The notes under the pieces: generated by a model
Seen by the model: the letters and a program-made list of their open reading frames with translations, nothing else
What the model was told of the DNA's origin: nothing
Database searches by the model: none
From: Parietaria judaica
Taxonomy: Eukaryota > Streptophyta > Magnoliopsida > Rosales > Urticaceae
Assembly: GCA_954871525.1 (NCBI GenBank)
Contig: OX940865.1
Span: 11,670,606 to 11,734,605, forward strand
Direction: 5' to 3'
DNA: 64,000 nt
Program-made: the position numbers and the translations under genes
Shown here: positions 40,001 through 52,217 of the stretch, in pieces
Numbering within the stretch: position 1 is the first letter of the stretch
Layout: each line of letters opens with the position of its first letter

Positions 40001-40242
40001 ATTAATTATATTTCAAAATTATCTCTCTCCCAATGAATAGTAGTGTCCTTCTTCCTACTTAATCAAGTGAGTGAGGACATTTTAAAGTTTCTACAAAGAC
40101 TTGTTTTGTTGGTAACCCCAACAAAGCCCAAGGAAAAGAAAAGGGAAAGTTGATCAAGCAAGAGGATCAAGAAGAAGGAGAAGAAAAAAGTATTAGATTT
40201 CTCAAAAAGTATCTACATATACATCTCTAAGGATTTGTAGGC
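40001..40242 (+). promoter_or_regulatory. Probable 5' leader/promoter-proximal region of the bHLH gene
   Basis: A purine-rich stretch (AAGAAGGAGAAG at about 40170-40190) immediately before the start codon, with no ATG in good context between about 40190 and 40242. No TATA box could be assigned with confidence. Confidence 0.35.
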
Positions 40243-42712
40243 ATGAATCGAGGTGCGTTGCAGAGCTCGCCGGTGCAACAGATGATGGCGGCCGGAAACC
40301 CTAATTGGTGGAACATCAACAACATGAGGCCCCCAAGTGCTCACCCTCATCATCTTCATCATCATCAACAAGCACCTTCTCCTTTCATGGCTCCCCCAAG
40401 CAATCTCTACCCTCACTTTGTCCCCAAGACTTCTAACATCCCTGCTTGGCATAACCAAGAGCAGCTTCCTGAATCTTTGAGCCAACTTCTCTTGTAACAT
40501 CTCTCTCTATATATATATTTTTATATGTGTATATATATCTCTTGATATAATTGGGCTAATTTAGATAACTCTCTTCTTCATAGGGGTGGATTGGTTGTTG
40601 GAGAGGAGGATCATGAAAAGGGAAGCATGATGAGCCTTTTCCAAGGGAAGAAGTTGGAGAATTGGGAAGAGCAGGTGAATGTGAAGCAAGAGCACAGCTA
40701 TGCCTACGGACACGGAAGCTGCGAAGAGTTTCCGGCTGCGAGCTGGTCTCATCCAATAATGGCAAGCTCTTCGTCCTCCTCTCCGAAATCGTGCGTCACC
40801 AGTTTCAGCAGCAACATGTTGGACTTCTCCAACAAGCCCGATCATCCTCACGCTCTCGCGAGCCCCCAGCCACCGCCGCCAGATCGCTCCTCCGAGGTTT
40901 TTAATCGCTCGTACATGGTCTAGCGCTGTTCTAGGGTTTGTACTAGTTTTTGCAATTTTTGGAGCAAAAGCTATTTTTTTAGTTGATTAAATGAAAAGCA
41001 TGGTTATTAATTAAGCAACTACTAAAAATATTAGTTTCTTCAAATTTATTAGTACATGCTTTTGAAAAATGTCAATTAACCATGACTAATTCTTACATAA
41101 TTATATATATTCCAACCAATTTCTTTACTTCGTTTCTCCACAGTGTAATAGCACTGCAACTGGTGGGGCTCTCAAAAAAGCTAGGGTTAATCAAGCTTCA
41201 ACCCCAACTACTTTCAAGGTAATTAAACCAATTAATCTTAATTATTAGAATTACAAAAATTCCATGTTCACATATATACTTCATCTTCTATATCTTGATG
41301 AGTTTCTTTTCTTTTGAGAAATTTCTCTGCCACGCGCGCACGCGCATGCATGTATACAAACATATGCGTAACAAAGACATGTGTGTGTTGTGGGAGATTC
41401 TTGTCTTTCTTGGTTTGTCTAGTTTTCAGCTACAATGATTCCTTACGATACATCTCTCTCTCTTTATTTTGTCCACATGATCCATGATCAAACCAAGCTT
41501 TATATATATATATATATATATATTAATTATATATATTAATAATAATTACCTGTTTAATTACAGGTGAGGAAGGAGAAGTTAGGTGACAGAATTACTGCTC
41601 TTCACCAGCTAGTTTCCCCATTTGGAAAGGTAACAAGTTGGATAATTGCATGATCTTTTTTAAACATAAATATAATTATATTTAGAACTCTTAATTAAAA
41701 TTATGAGTTCAACTTTGTATTCTTTAATACGAACTATATAAAGTATTTTCTTTACTCTATCAAACTATAACCTTTATAAATTAATACAACAAAGATCGGA
41801 GAATTCTATTGTATTAGCGAGTATTGATGTCATTAACATTTTTGATAATCAAAATCTGACAAAAGTATAGTTTTGCTTTGATGATCAAAATGTGTCATAA
41901 ATTAATCACACTTTTCATGTTGGTTCTTGCTTAGAAGATATAGTTTCTAGGTTTTGAGTTTTGCCTTTAGGCATTAATTAAAGAAATGTCATTCTCTTTT
42001 TGCAGACTGACACAGCCTCAGTGTTGTTAGAAGCTATTGGGTACATCAGATTCCTTCAGAGTCAAATTGAGGTGATGTTTCTTATTCATTCCTCTCTCTT
42101 TCGCTAACAACAATGGAACACTGATCACTCACTGATAAACCTCCCATGCTCCTTCAACTATTCTATACATTTGCGGCAAAAATATCAAAAGCTTAGCTAG
42201 TGAAAGTGGCAGCATATTCCACTTTTTATTATTTTTCAGAGTATATTTTTATTAATCTCAAAAGTGTAAAATTGAGGACCCAATATGAGTATATCTTCGG
42301 TACTGAATTCTAAAAAAAACAAAATGGAATATGTAATCTTTTCGTATTTTCGGCACAAAATTCGTATACTTGACATAGTTAAAGAATAATTAAAGATGAA
42401 TAAGATTTAATGTTAAAAGAATGAATTATATTTTTGGTCGTGCAGGCTCTAAGCTTGCCATACTTGGGAATTGGATCTGGAAGCATGAGACAGCAACAGT
42501 CTGTAAGAGAACTAAACACAAACCCTAACTTCATTTTTCCCAAAGCAACAAAGAATATTTCACTTTTATTTTTTCATGTCTCTCATTTCAAAAGAGTGGT
42601 TCATATAACAATATAAATAGTTATTAATTAATTAATGATTGCATAATTTTGTGTTAGGTTCATGGGGAGAGAAATTGCATGTTCCCTGAAGACCCCGGTC
42701 AGGTATATATTT

Positions 42713-42766
<54 letters not shown>

Positions 42767-43131
42767 TTTTTATTGGATCAATTGCTTCTTCTAATTAGTA
42801 AAAAGATCTTCGAGAGCAAAGCTCTGATTAAACAAATAAAATAAAAGGGTAATAAAGCTAATTTCACATCCTTGGAAATAAAAATACACAAAGTTGTTGT
42901 AAGGCAATGCTTTTTGCAGCTTTTAAGATATCCTAATATAAACTATTTTGCATTTGATCAATGAGATTTTTTAGTTGCAAATATGCTTAATGCTTTCCTA
43001 ATTTTATATGTAGCTTCTGAATGATAACTGCATGAAGAGGAAAGGAGCTCCTAATCTACAGGTATGTCCTTAAACGGGACGAAAACGAAATTGTTTTATT
43101 TAATCGATTTTTCTATAATTTTTACCCTTGT

Positions 43132-43166
<35 letters not shown>

Positions 43167-43468
43167 CATTTTATCCATAATAAATAAGTGTTTAAAAAAT
43201 TTTACGACGAAACTATAGATGTAAAAAATGGTACTAATTCATAATATTTATAAAGATATAATATATTAGGCATTTAGGAATTACATACTAACTTCTCCTT
43301 TTGTCAATTTTTTTTTAATTAATTGTTAATTAGGATCCTAATGATGAGGCCAAGAAGGACCTGAGAAGTAGAGGGCTGTGCTTGGTTCCGGTTTCATGCA
43401 CACTGCAGGTCGGGAGCGACAACGGAGCCGATTATTGGGCCCCGGCTCTCGGTGGCGGTTTCAGATGA
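40243..43468 (+). CDS. bHLH transcription factor (bHLH68/112/123/133-like)
   Basis: A nuclear DNA-binding regulator. Nine exons: 40243-40493, 40584-40896, 41144-41218, 41564-41629, 42006-42071, 42446-42502, 42658-42702, 43014-43061 and 43334-43468. All have GT-AG borders and sum to 1,056 nt (351 residues plus stop). The N-terminus is His/Pro-rich with the motif PNWWNINN. The bHLH domain spans exons 4-6: [20 protein letters not shown], then [19 protein letters not shown]. This basic region lacks the His-Glu-Arg triad of E-box binders, as is usual for this subgroup. The C-terminal block [16 protein letters not shown] is also typical. In Arabidopsis, relatives act in stress responses and root or stomatal control; the role here is not shown. 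Introns carry long TA tracts (42728-42764, 43134-43158). Confidence 0.93.
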
Positions 43469-44070
43469 ATGCCACACTGTTTAGCATCAAAAGGCACAGA
43501 GAGAGTTTCACTTGGGAACGATATAACATCACGAGCAGTCACTCTGCTAAAACACACAAGGCTGATTGCTCATGATGCTATACAATCTTCAACCTCTTTG
43601 GTGCCGTTCAATCGCTCGATGCTCGTCGATATTTCGGAAAATTAGAAGAAGAAAGTCCTTTTATGCATGCTTAAAGGTTTTTAATCAATTTGTCTATGTC
43701 TATGATGTTCTTTCAACTAGCTGCTACGTACTACAAAGCCATGGTTTTGTACGTGCAGTTTTAATTAGCAATGCACTTAATCATTCCAGTATGATACTGA
43801 TATTATTGCTGATATATTAGCTTTTAAATCGATGATCCAATATTCTTCTGATTCTAGCTTTTGATTCCATTCTTGATATCCAATTTATTTGCTTTGGCAA
43901 TAACTGGAACCAACAATTATATAATAAATATTCTAGGAAAATACCACGAAAAAATACTATTAAATAGAATACTTCTTAAAAAAATTCAATATAATATATA
44001 TATATATAAAAAAACAAATTATTAAAACATGAAAACGGCACAAAACCCTACCCCTATAATATATATATAT

Positions 44071-44114
44071 AGTAATATGAATATCAAAGGAAAGTTAAGG
44101 AAACCCTAATCTAT

Positions 44115-44160
<46 letters not shown>

Positions 44161-44204
44161 ATAGATTAGGGTTTCCTTAACTTTCCTTTGATATTCATAT
44201 TACT
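44071..44204. repeat. Perfect palindrome around a TA tract
   Basis: Identical 50-bp arms run from AGTAATATGAATATC inward. They are separated only by a (TA)n tract of about 34 bp. It is a MITE-like hairpin; the flanking bases do not give a clear target duplication. Confidence 0.9.
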
Positions 44205-46729
44205 TACAAAAATTACCCATATCACCTAAAATATAAACTAAGATAATATATAATGGATATACGTACTAGTCTAATTAGACTACCTTGTCCATAATCATGC
44301 GTCAATAAGTTATGATATATATATATAATAAAGTATTAAAATGGTATATATTTGTGACACTATTAATGATGTGGCAGTAAGAAACTTTTGATCCATGTTT
44401 TTCATATTGTTAAGTGCAAAATCATTATGATACGTTATTATACGTACGTACGTAGGACGAAAGTTATTATTATAGGTTGATTAAACCTTAATCACACACA
44501 CTATTTGATTAAATCACAGTTTGCAGTTTGCACTGCCCAAGAGAAACATAACTTTGAACTTTTAAGAAAGTGATAATTACTACTTTTTAAAGTTATTATA
44601 TAAATATATGTACATATTATTTTTTATTATATACGTGCGCCTTTAGGACGTTACTTTTAGGTTTGGCTTTGGCCATATGAACAATGACTTTTTACGCCTG
44701 AAGGACTTGGTCATTACTTTAATAATTTCGAAATGGAAGCTAAGAAAAGAAGAAGAGTGCGTTTCAGACTTGCTTGCATTTAGTCGGTTTTCTGTCCTTC
44801 TCTCGGATTGGTTTTCGGGTTTGAGCAGAATCGGCCTTGAGTTGCCGGGGTCCTATATATACCAAGTACATTTAAAGGTTATAGAAGAAAATTTATAGTT
44901 TTATCAGATTGTGTTATCATAATTTAATGTATGATTAACAATGGAGGACAATTTTTTTTCTTCGGAAGTACCTATAGGGACACAAAACTAAAGAATTTGA
45001 ACTTTGTCCGGGAAATAAAAAGAATAGGTATTAATTTATTGGTCCACTTTTTGAAAGTATTGACACTTTTGCCGGGATTAACCCATAAAATAATGATTAA
45101 TTATAATATGGAGGCTTAAGGAGTCAGCCTTGCTCGTCCTCGCCGATAACAACGAAACTAAGGGCCTTGGATTTGAGATGATGGACGTACGATTATGTAT
45201 TAAAGTGGTGTATGTGAAGATTAATTTTGAGAAATAAAATGAGCATATGGAACTGTTTAATCAATTCATATATGGAAATGGACCTGCTTTATTTATGGAT
45301 TTTATTCATGAATTTGTATAGAGTCATGAATGAATATTGGAATTATTTAATCATGTATTGCATGTTATCCACATATGATAATACATTTTCAATTCGTGAA
45401 TGATTTTTTTCTTTAATAGATGTGTCCAATCCAATGTTCCACGTACCGTGATCGAAGAAAATTCAATGGCACCTTTTGCAGGTTTATAGCTTGTTTTTTT
45501 TTTTTTTTGTGTGTGTGTGTTGGTTTACCAATTATATTATAACAAAAAATATTATATTATATAAACATAGGCTAAATGCAATTTTATATCAAAATAAGGG
45601 TTCTATATAAAATTTCAAAACAAATGTTGGGTACAATTGTAATTTTATATAAAAGCAAAAACTTATGAAAAATTTCAAGACTTTTTGAAAATTTGTCGAA
45701 AACCTGAGCTTTATAGGTTAAAAACGAAAAATAATAACTTGCCAAATGATATGCGAGTGTTCCAAGAAAATTTGAAAACGACGACCGCAAACAATGGAAA
45801 AAAATGTGGATAAAAAAAAAAAGTATTTGTTAGATATTTGTGAAATTTAAAAACTGTGGATTTAGCAAATTCTTTCTCATCTCATCAAAACAAACACCAT
45901 GCAATTATCTCCTCATTTTCTTTCTTCTTATGAGTTTCGAATTCGATGGTACATTGTGTCTTTGAGTTCTTAGAGTGTTTTTGAATTAATTTCGGTGAGG
46001 AAAAAAAAAAAACATACAATCCAAGTATGTCGAGTAGTAACCTTCGAAACGCAACTTCGACAAACTTCAAGCGCGATAGACGTTTATAGACATTTAATTA
46101 TAACTAATTATAACGTTCAATATGTATCAATAAGTGTTTTGGTTATTTTCTTTTGTTGTATTTCAAATTTAGTCATTGTAAATCTTCACAATTGGATATG
46201 ATGTTTGTAGACATTTTAATCATAACTAATTATAACTATATCATGACAATATATAAACATTTTATCATAACTAAATCTTGACAAAATAAACCTCTAATCA
46301 TAACTAATAATATACAAAATCAAAACTAAACAACTAACAGTTAGCGAAATCAAGAAGAAGAAAAAAAACCAAACGCTTAATAACAGTCACAAACGTATAT
46401 AAATAAATACTTATAATAAACACTTCATGAAGACGACTTTGCTCATAATTCTTCACTGGAATTATCGTTATGTTTTGAGTGTTATAGGATAGAACTCAAG
46501 TAAATTTGAAGACAGCTTGGATATTTTTACTTAACAATTGTGATAGATTAAAATTTCAAGACAACTTGGATTTTTTTTTTGTTTGGCTGATACTTAACAA
46601 TTGTGATAGATTAAAGACCGGAAGGTATGTTTTTTGCTTCGCCCGAAGGAATATTTTGGGGTTTATGTGCACGGCGCGCCCCGTATGCATGTTTTTAAGC
46701 CGAATCGAGCTGACATTTCCTGAGCGAAC

Positions 46730-47040
46730 CTGGGTTGACTTTCCGATTTAGACCATCGACTTTTTGTTGACTTTTTCTGTTGACCTTTTGGGTCGTTCAT
46801 TGACTTTTTGGTTGACTTTCCGGGTCAGACCCGTTGACTTTTTCAGGTCGAGTCCAATTGATATTTTAGACCGGTTCGGGTTTGGCCCGTTGAATTTTTT
46901 CAGGTCAAACCCAATTGACTTTTAGACCGGTTCGGGTCAGGATCGTCGATTTTTTATTATTTTTTTTTTCAGGTCGAGCCCAATTGACTTCTTAGACCGG
47001 TTCGGGTTGACTTTTCCAAAGCAAGTCAAAGTTGATTTAT
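46730..47040 (+). repeat. Degenerate minisatellite with GTTGACTTTTT and GACCGGTTCGGGT motifs
   Basis: About three long units of roughly 65-75 bp each carry CCCAATTGACTT, TTAGACCGGTTCGGG and TTCAGGTC in the same order. They are preceded by shorter GTTGACTTTTT repeats. No coding frame. GC content is higher than in the flanks. Confidence 0.7.
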
Positions 47041-48304
47041 TGGGCTTTATTTGTTTTGGGCCTCTTTAGTGTGTTTTTTGGTTTGGGCCTTAATTTTTCC
47101 AGGCTCTAAAAAATACACATAACGGTAACTATAACGTATTGCTACAAAATCACGTAAACTGACTTTACAAAAGTGAGCTTAAATCTACGCTGCCATATTT
47201 AGGTATAGTTACTTTTGTTGCTATTAACCATTTCTTTATTACGAAGATATGCCTGATTTATTTATTGACCATATAAATGATGTGTCATCAGTATTTGCCT
47301 CTCTAGTGTATATATCGGCCTATATAACGATTTTACGGGCCACAAATAATACATTAAGTGCGCAACTATGTCCAACTTGCCGGTATTACAGTGTGGTATG
47401 GGCCTAAAATGGGCCTGGACTTGGTCAAGCCACGTTTATTGCCAGTAAGAGAACAAAGTTTGATAAAATTGTTATATATTCTTACAAAAATTGTTATATA
47501 TTCTTATAAATGGTAATAAGTTAATTAATGAGAATAAACTTATTATTTTATTGGGATAAATGCGGCAACAGTACCTTCAAATTACTGAAAAATGACTCAT
47601 ATTTTGTATTATTTTTTATCGTGGAAAAAGTATGCAATGTACATAAAGTGTCTTTTATCACAAGTCATATTTTAAACTATTTGTTTTGTTGAACTATGTA
47701 ATCTGTGATTTCAATTATGTTAGGTTCTTGAGTTAACATTTTTGTTTCTTCGAGTCTTGATCGAATATAGCTCACGAAAAAAAAAAAATACTTACTTCAG
47801 TCTTAAATAATATTTTTTTTCAAAATGAAAGTTAAAAAGAATAATGACTCTCCAATTTTTTTTTATTTTATTTTTTGAAATAGCTAAATAACAACTAAAC
47901 ATAAGTTTTGATCAAAAGGCACTGGTTCATATTTAAATCAAATAGTTAATTATTCTCGATCAAGACTGGAGAGAGAGAGCAAAAATATTAATTCAAGAAC
48001 TTAAAGTACACAAAAAATTAAAAATTAAAAATTACATAGTTTGACAAACTAAGAACATTTAAAGATTGTAATACTAGAGAAAAGACTTCTGAAACAATGG
48101 TAAAACAAAACTCCACGTAAAAAACAAAACTCCATTTGATCCATCTAAGCTATCATTTTCTCTAATTTTTTGAAATGGCTATTTGCTTAATTAATTAAAA
48201 ACAAAACTCCTCCCCCACACACTACTATCACTCGCACTTGTCTGCCATTATTAAATAAGAGCTTAATAACCATTTATGTATTGAACTCTCTTTTACTGTT
48301 TCAT

Positions 48305-49740
48305 AGGTAGATTTAAACTAAATGTTGACGGGAGTAGCCTTGGTAACCCGGGGCCGGCTGGCGGAGGTGGTATTCTCCGTGATGACAAAGGTAAGTTCAT
48401 TTTTGGTTTTCAAAATCTTTTGGAACTTGCTCAAATAACGAAGCTGAATTAAGAGCGGTTATCGAAGGGTTAAATGTTTGTAAGAAAATGGGTTATAAGT
48501 AGGGGTGCAAATAAAACCCGGAAATGCGGGTTTTAAACCGCATCCGGACCGGAACGGTATATTAAATAAACCGGAACCGTATTAATCCGGGTTAAACCGG
48601 AACCGGTTTATTAAAAAAACCGCATCCGGATTAAACCGGTTCCGGGTCCCGGATTTAGAGAATAAAAAACCCGAAACCCGCATAGTAGCTTACTAAAACC
48701 CGGTTATTAAATATATACATAAAAATATTTAGAATTTTCATACAAAAAAAATACATGTTGAATTTCTATAAAGAGAAATATTCATTTATTTGTTTCTCAT
48801 CTAACTCCAAACTAATGTTGTATAGGTTGATCATTTGTTTCTTCTAGTCCAAATTGATATATGTTTCTTCTAGTCCAAATTGATATATTTTTTTTCTCTC
48901 ACAATACTAATAGTATAAAACATTACATGTATTTATTATATTAATTACTTATCGATTTTTGTAAGTATATTTGTTATATTTATGATATAGTTTGATTTTT
49001 TAATTTTGGCTATAATTACTTCAAGTGTTTTTAATATAAATATTAGGTTCAAATCCGTATTATAACCTGGAACAAATTTTAAAACCGAAAATGGATAAAA
49101 ATCCGGATCCGGGTTTTAAAACCGGTTTTTTTATTTTAAAACCGGGTATTAACCCGGATCCGGATTTCCGGGTTTTTATGTAAAAATATCCGGATCCGGG
49201 TCTCAATTTCAAAAAACCCGGATTCCGGATCCGGGTAGCGGGTATGAAAAAAAATCCGGGTACCCGGTCCGCTTGCACCCCTAGTTATAAGGGTATTGAC
49301 ATTGAATGTGACTCGAGAATTGTAGTAGGCTGGCTTACTTCTGGTATTTGCAATGCTTGGTATCTTTGAGATTTTCGGAAACAATTAAATATGTTATTAC
49401 AGGGTTTAAATTACTCAATACATCACCTTTATAGAGAAGGGAATCAAGTGGCAGATGCGTTGGCTCGTTTGGGAGCGGATAGTAGGGATGAGCTTTTCAC
49501 AGATTCTAATGAGCTTCCTAGCAATATTAAAGGTTTGTTTAGATTAGACAAAATGAACATTGCGTATATTAGGCAAGTATAATGTTGATGCTTCGTTATC
49601 GGTTCTTACCATTTTGTTTATTGTGATTGTCTTGTTATTGGGGATGCTGTCAATGCTAAATTTTTGTTAGCTCCACATACATTTCGTTGTAACAACGGTT
49701 TTCCTCCGCCATACGTGAGGGCTCTATGAATAAAATCGAG
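48305..49740 (+). pseudogene. LINE RNase H remnant, split by an hAT-like insertion
   Basis: Left of the insertion the plus strand reads FKLNVDGSSLGNPGPAGGGG and, after frame changes, NEAELRAVIEGLNVCKKMGY. Right of the insertion it resumes GIDIECDSRIVVGWLTSG, then a stop, then REGNQVADALARLGADS. These are the Asp, Glu, Asp and A-L-A motifs of a plant LINE RNase H domain in the correct order. The tail ends with PYVRAL, a stop and A-rich sequence near 49730-49752. The upstream reverse transcriptase is absent. Frameshifts and stops show it was dead. Confidence 0.85.
48500..49283. mobile_element. hAT-like non-autonomous element nested in the LINE remnant
   Basis: 784 bp with inverted ends TAGGGGTGCAA / TTGCACCCCTA. 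A perfect 8-bp target duplication, GTTATAAG, lies at 48492-48499 and 49284-49291, the hAT hallmark. Both arms consist of many degenerate CCGGATCCGGGTT/AAACCCGG repeats. No transposase. Its insertion point falls inside the RNase H reading frame. Confidence 0.9.
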
Positions 49741-49752
49741 ACGAAGACAAAA

Positions 49753-50729
49753 TATATATATATATATATATGTATGTATATCCTTCACAGTGAATTAGGT
49801 TTTATCAATAACAGGAATCAACTTTAATGTCCTAGCTTTGTAATTTTTAACACTTATTGTTTACAAGTTATGGTAATCACCTTATTTAATGTCATGCATA
49901 TTATATTATGATTACGTGAATTAATATATTCCCTTTGGATTCCATACATAGCCTTAATACAGAAAATAATATTACAACAGTACAAACCTTTCAAATATTG
50001 AATTCTATACATAACAATGTAACATTAACACAATGGAATACATTTATACACATTACAATAATTGCTTCGTTCATTTAGATTTTAGACCTTTCAATCCTCT
50101 ATATAACGCCGAATATACAACAGTGACTAATCAAGTTTTCATTATTATTTTGAATTATGATAATTGTACGAAATACTCATTTAATTACAAATATTTTTAA
50201 AACTATTCACTGTATGTTTTAAAATTATAATTTTAAAAACGATTTGTACAAATTAGTATTTCGTTAATAAACCCGTTGTTTTATTGTCTTTTTTACTACA
50301 TAAAATGTATTTCCTTAATGTTTTCTTCAGTTTGTTGATTAAAAACATATTAATATTGTAAGCTATAAAAAAAATGGGTATTACATATGCTTACAATAAT
50401 ATTTTAAAATTTTATAATCAATACATAAAAATTTGATACAGTTTTATTTAATTTAAAATTTCATTAGTTTCAGTAAAAAAATAAATTTTTAAGCCAAAAG
50501 TAGTTTTTCTTTTTTTCTTTATTATTATTATTATTATTAATAATAATTATTTCAGTTGCTTTATTCTGTAAAAACAAGTTACATTAATGAAATTTATTAG
50601 AATATATAACAAAAGACAGACCAACTATAAGACAATTTTTTTTTTTTTTTTACAATATCGTATATTTTATAAATAGGTGTGTTTAGTTAGTTCTAACTTC
50701 TAATAATATGTTTATGCTAAAGAGAATGT
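49753..50729. other. AT-rich intergenic, no gene seen
   Basis: AT-rich with a TA tract at about 49751-49770 and an imperfect (TTA)n run near 50520-50545. No exon or bounded element. Confidence 0.5.
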
Positions 50730-50737
50730 CATATATG

Positions 50738-51011
50738 TAGAGCTGCAACTCGCGATGGGTAATTCACGGTCGCGACGCATCGCGATGGGTCTGGCAAAAT
50801 CGCGACGGGTCGCGACTATTTGGTCAAAATCGCGATGGGTCGCGATTTGTGGTGGAAATCCGCGCCAAACACTCTCGCTCAATCCCACCTCGCCACGTCA
50901 TCAATATGATGCATCGCGCTTTGGCACAGTCGCGACGCATCGCGACGGTCATTTTCGCGATTTTGGCAATCCGAGTCACGATGCATCACGACATCGCGAG
51001 TTGCAGCTCTA
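50738..51011. mobile_element. hAT-like MITE, 274 bp, GC-rich
   Basis: Inverted ends TAGAGCTGCAACTCGCGAT at both sides. A perfect 8-bp duplication, CATATATG, lies at 50730-50737 and 51012-51019. The interior is a string of TCGCGATGGGTCGCGA-like repeats in both orientations, much richer in CpG than its surroundings. No protein-coding content; the open frame across it is a by-product. Confidence 0.9.
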
Positions 51012-51019
51012 CATATATG

Positions 51020-52217
51020 TAGAAGAGAGAAAGACCGAAGGAGGATTGTGTATGTCAATTGTAATATTTTTTAGGTATTCAATAAAATCTCAGAGGAATT
51101 TTCTTGATAGTTTTCTGGTGTGGGTTCTTCGTATTCATGGTTGTTCGTAGGTGTTCGTAGTTGTATCGGGTATAGATACTTCCGCTTTAATTAGTTTATT
51201 TTAATTTTTTAGTGTTTTTGGAACATTTGAGTTCTAAAAGTGATATCTTGGACACTTTGATCGTAAGATAGCTATTGTAAGCAACGTTAGAGATTGTTGG
51301 AGTAAGGGAGTTTCTTGAGTTTGTCCGTTCTTGATAAGATCAGCTAATTGGAAGAGTACCACAAGGCACAATGGTCTATTGAGCTACGCAATTTATTTAT
51401 ATATTTTTCATTTTCCGAGACTTTTTCAGTAAGAGGTTTATATATACGATAGTTTATAAACAGATAAATATAAGCGATAATGCTGAGATTAACAAGATCT
51501 ACACAGCTAATTTTTAACCCACCATCATCAATTAATTATTAGATCTGTTCTAATATTAAAGAATATTCACAAATCAACCCTTGATCTACGTACATTAATC
51601 ACTCAATCACACATGCCTAGCTTTCCTTGGCGTCAAACCCCATAAGTTTGACCTTACAAGCATTTATATCTGGCCAAAATTTTTAATATTCTTTCGGTAT
51701 CGATCGCTTATTATTATTATACAATATCACATAAATATACGAAATTTGTGGCATAAATATCTAATTTTGTACCATGCGCCAACATACTTTTAATCTTTTG
51801 TTTGGCAACAATAGTATCAAAAAACTAAAAATGATTTTGAGGTCCAATTTCATTTACGTCGAGTTAACATAATCTATTAAGCTAGAGACACATCTACACA
51901 TCTAATTTAATAAGAGTATTAAATAATTAATGTTCTCAGAGTTTAATCATAGACGTACACATGTTTATTGGGTAACAGACCTTCATATGAGACGTGATGG
52001 AGTTGGATTTGGACATAGTTTTACAGTCTTTGAGTACTATTGCCGCCGGTAAAAATATATTGAGATATGCTAGCAGATTTAGTATAAAACATGATACTTA
52101 TATCGCAAATATTCTTGAAACATAAGGTAGTGAACGATTTTCTCTCTCATTTAATATAAGTACTTATGAATGTTATAGTCTTTGTGTATCATAGAAAAAG
52201 AGAGCTTTGAGATCTTC
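51020..52217. other. Intergenic and promoter side of the phosphorylase-like gene
   Basis: AT-rich, without recognised exons. The last several hundred bases form the upstream region of the gene starting at 52218. No clear regulatory motif could be assigned. Confidence 0.45.

Larger units (their letters stand above)
43850..48304. other. Intergenic with repeat debris, no gene seen
   Basis: Contains a perfect palindrome (44071-44204), a degenerate minisatellite (46730-47040) and two orphan Mutator-like ends: a right end, TTGCCGGGATTAACCC, at about 45070-45085, and another at about 47210-47235. A direct duplication of about 55 bp (AACAATTGTGATAGATTAAA) occurs at about 46533 and 46597. No exon recognised. 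Confidence 0.5.

Noticed and set aside
49060..49384. Overlapping minus-strand frames rich in Pro, Gly and Arg
   Set aside because: They translate the CCGGATCCGGG repeats of the hAT-like element.
50755..51150. 131-codon plus-strand frame
   Set aside because: It spans the CpG-rich MITE and continues past its end; product of the repeat, not a gene.
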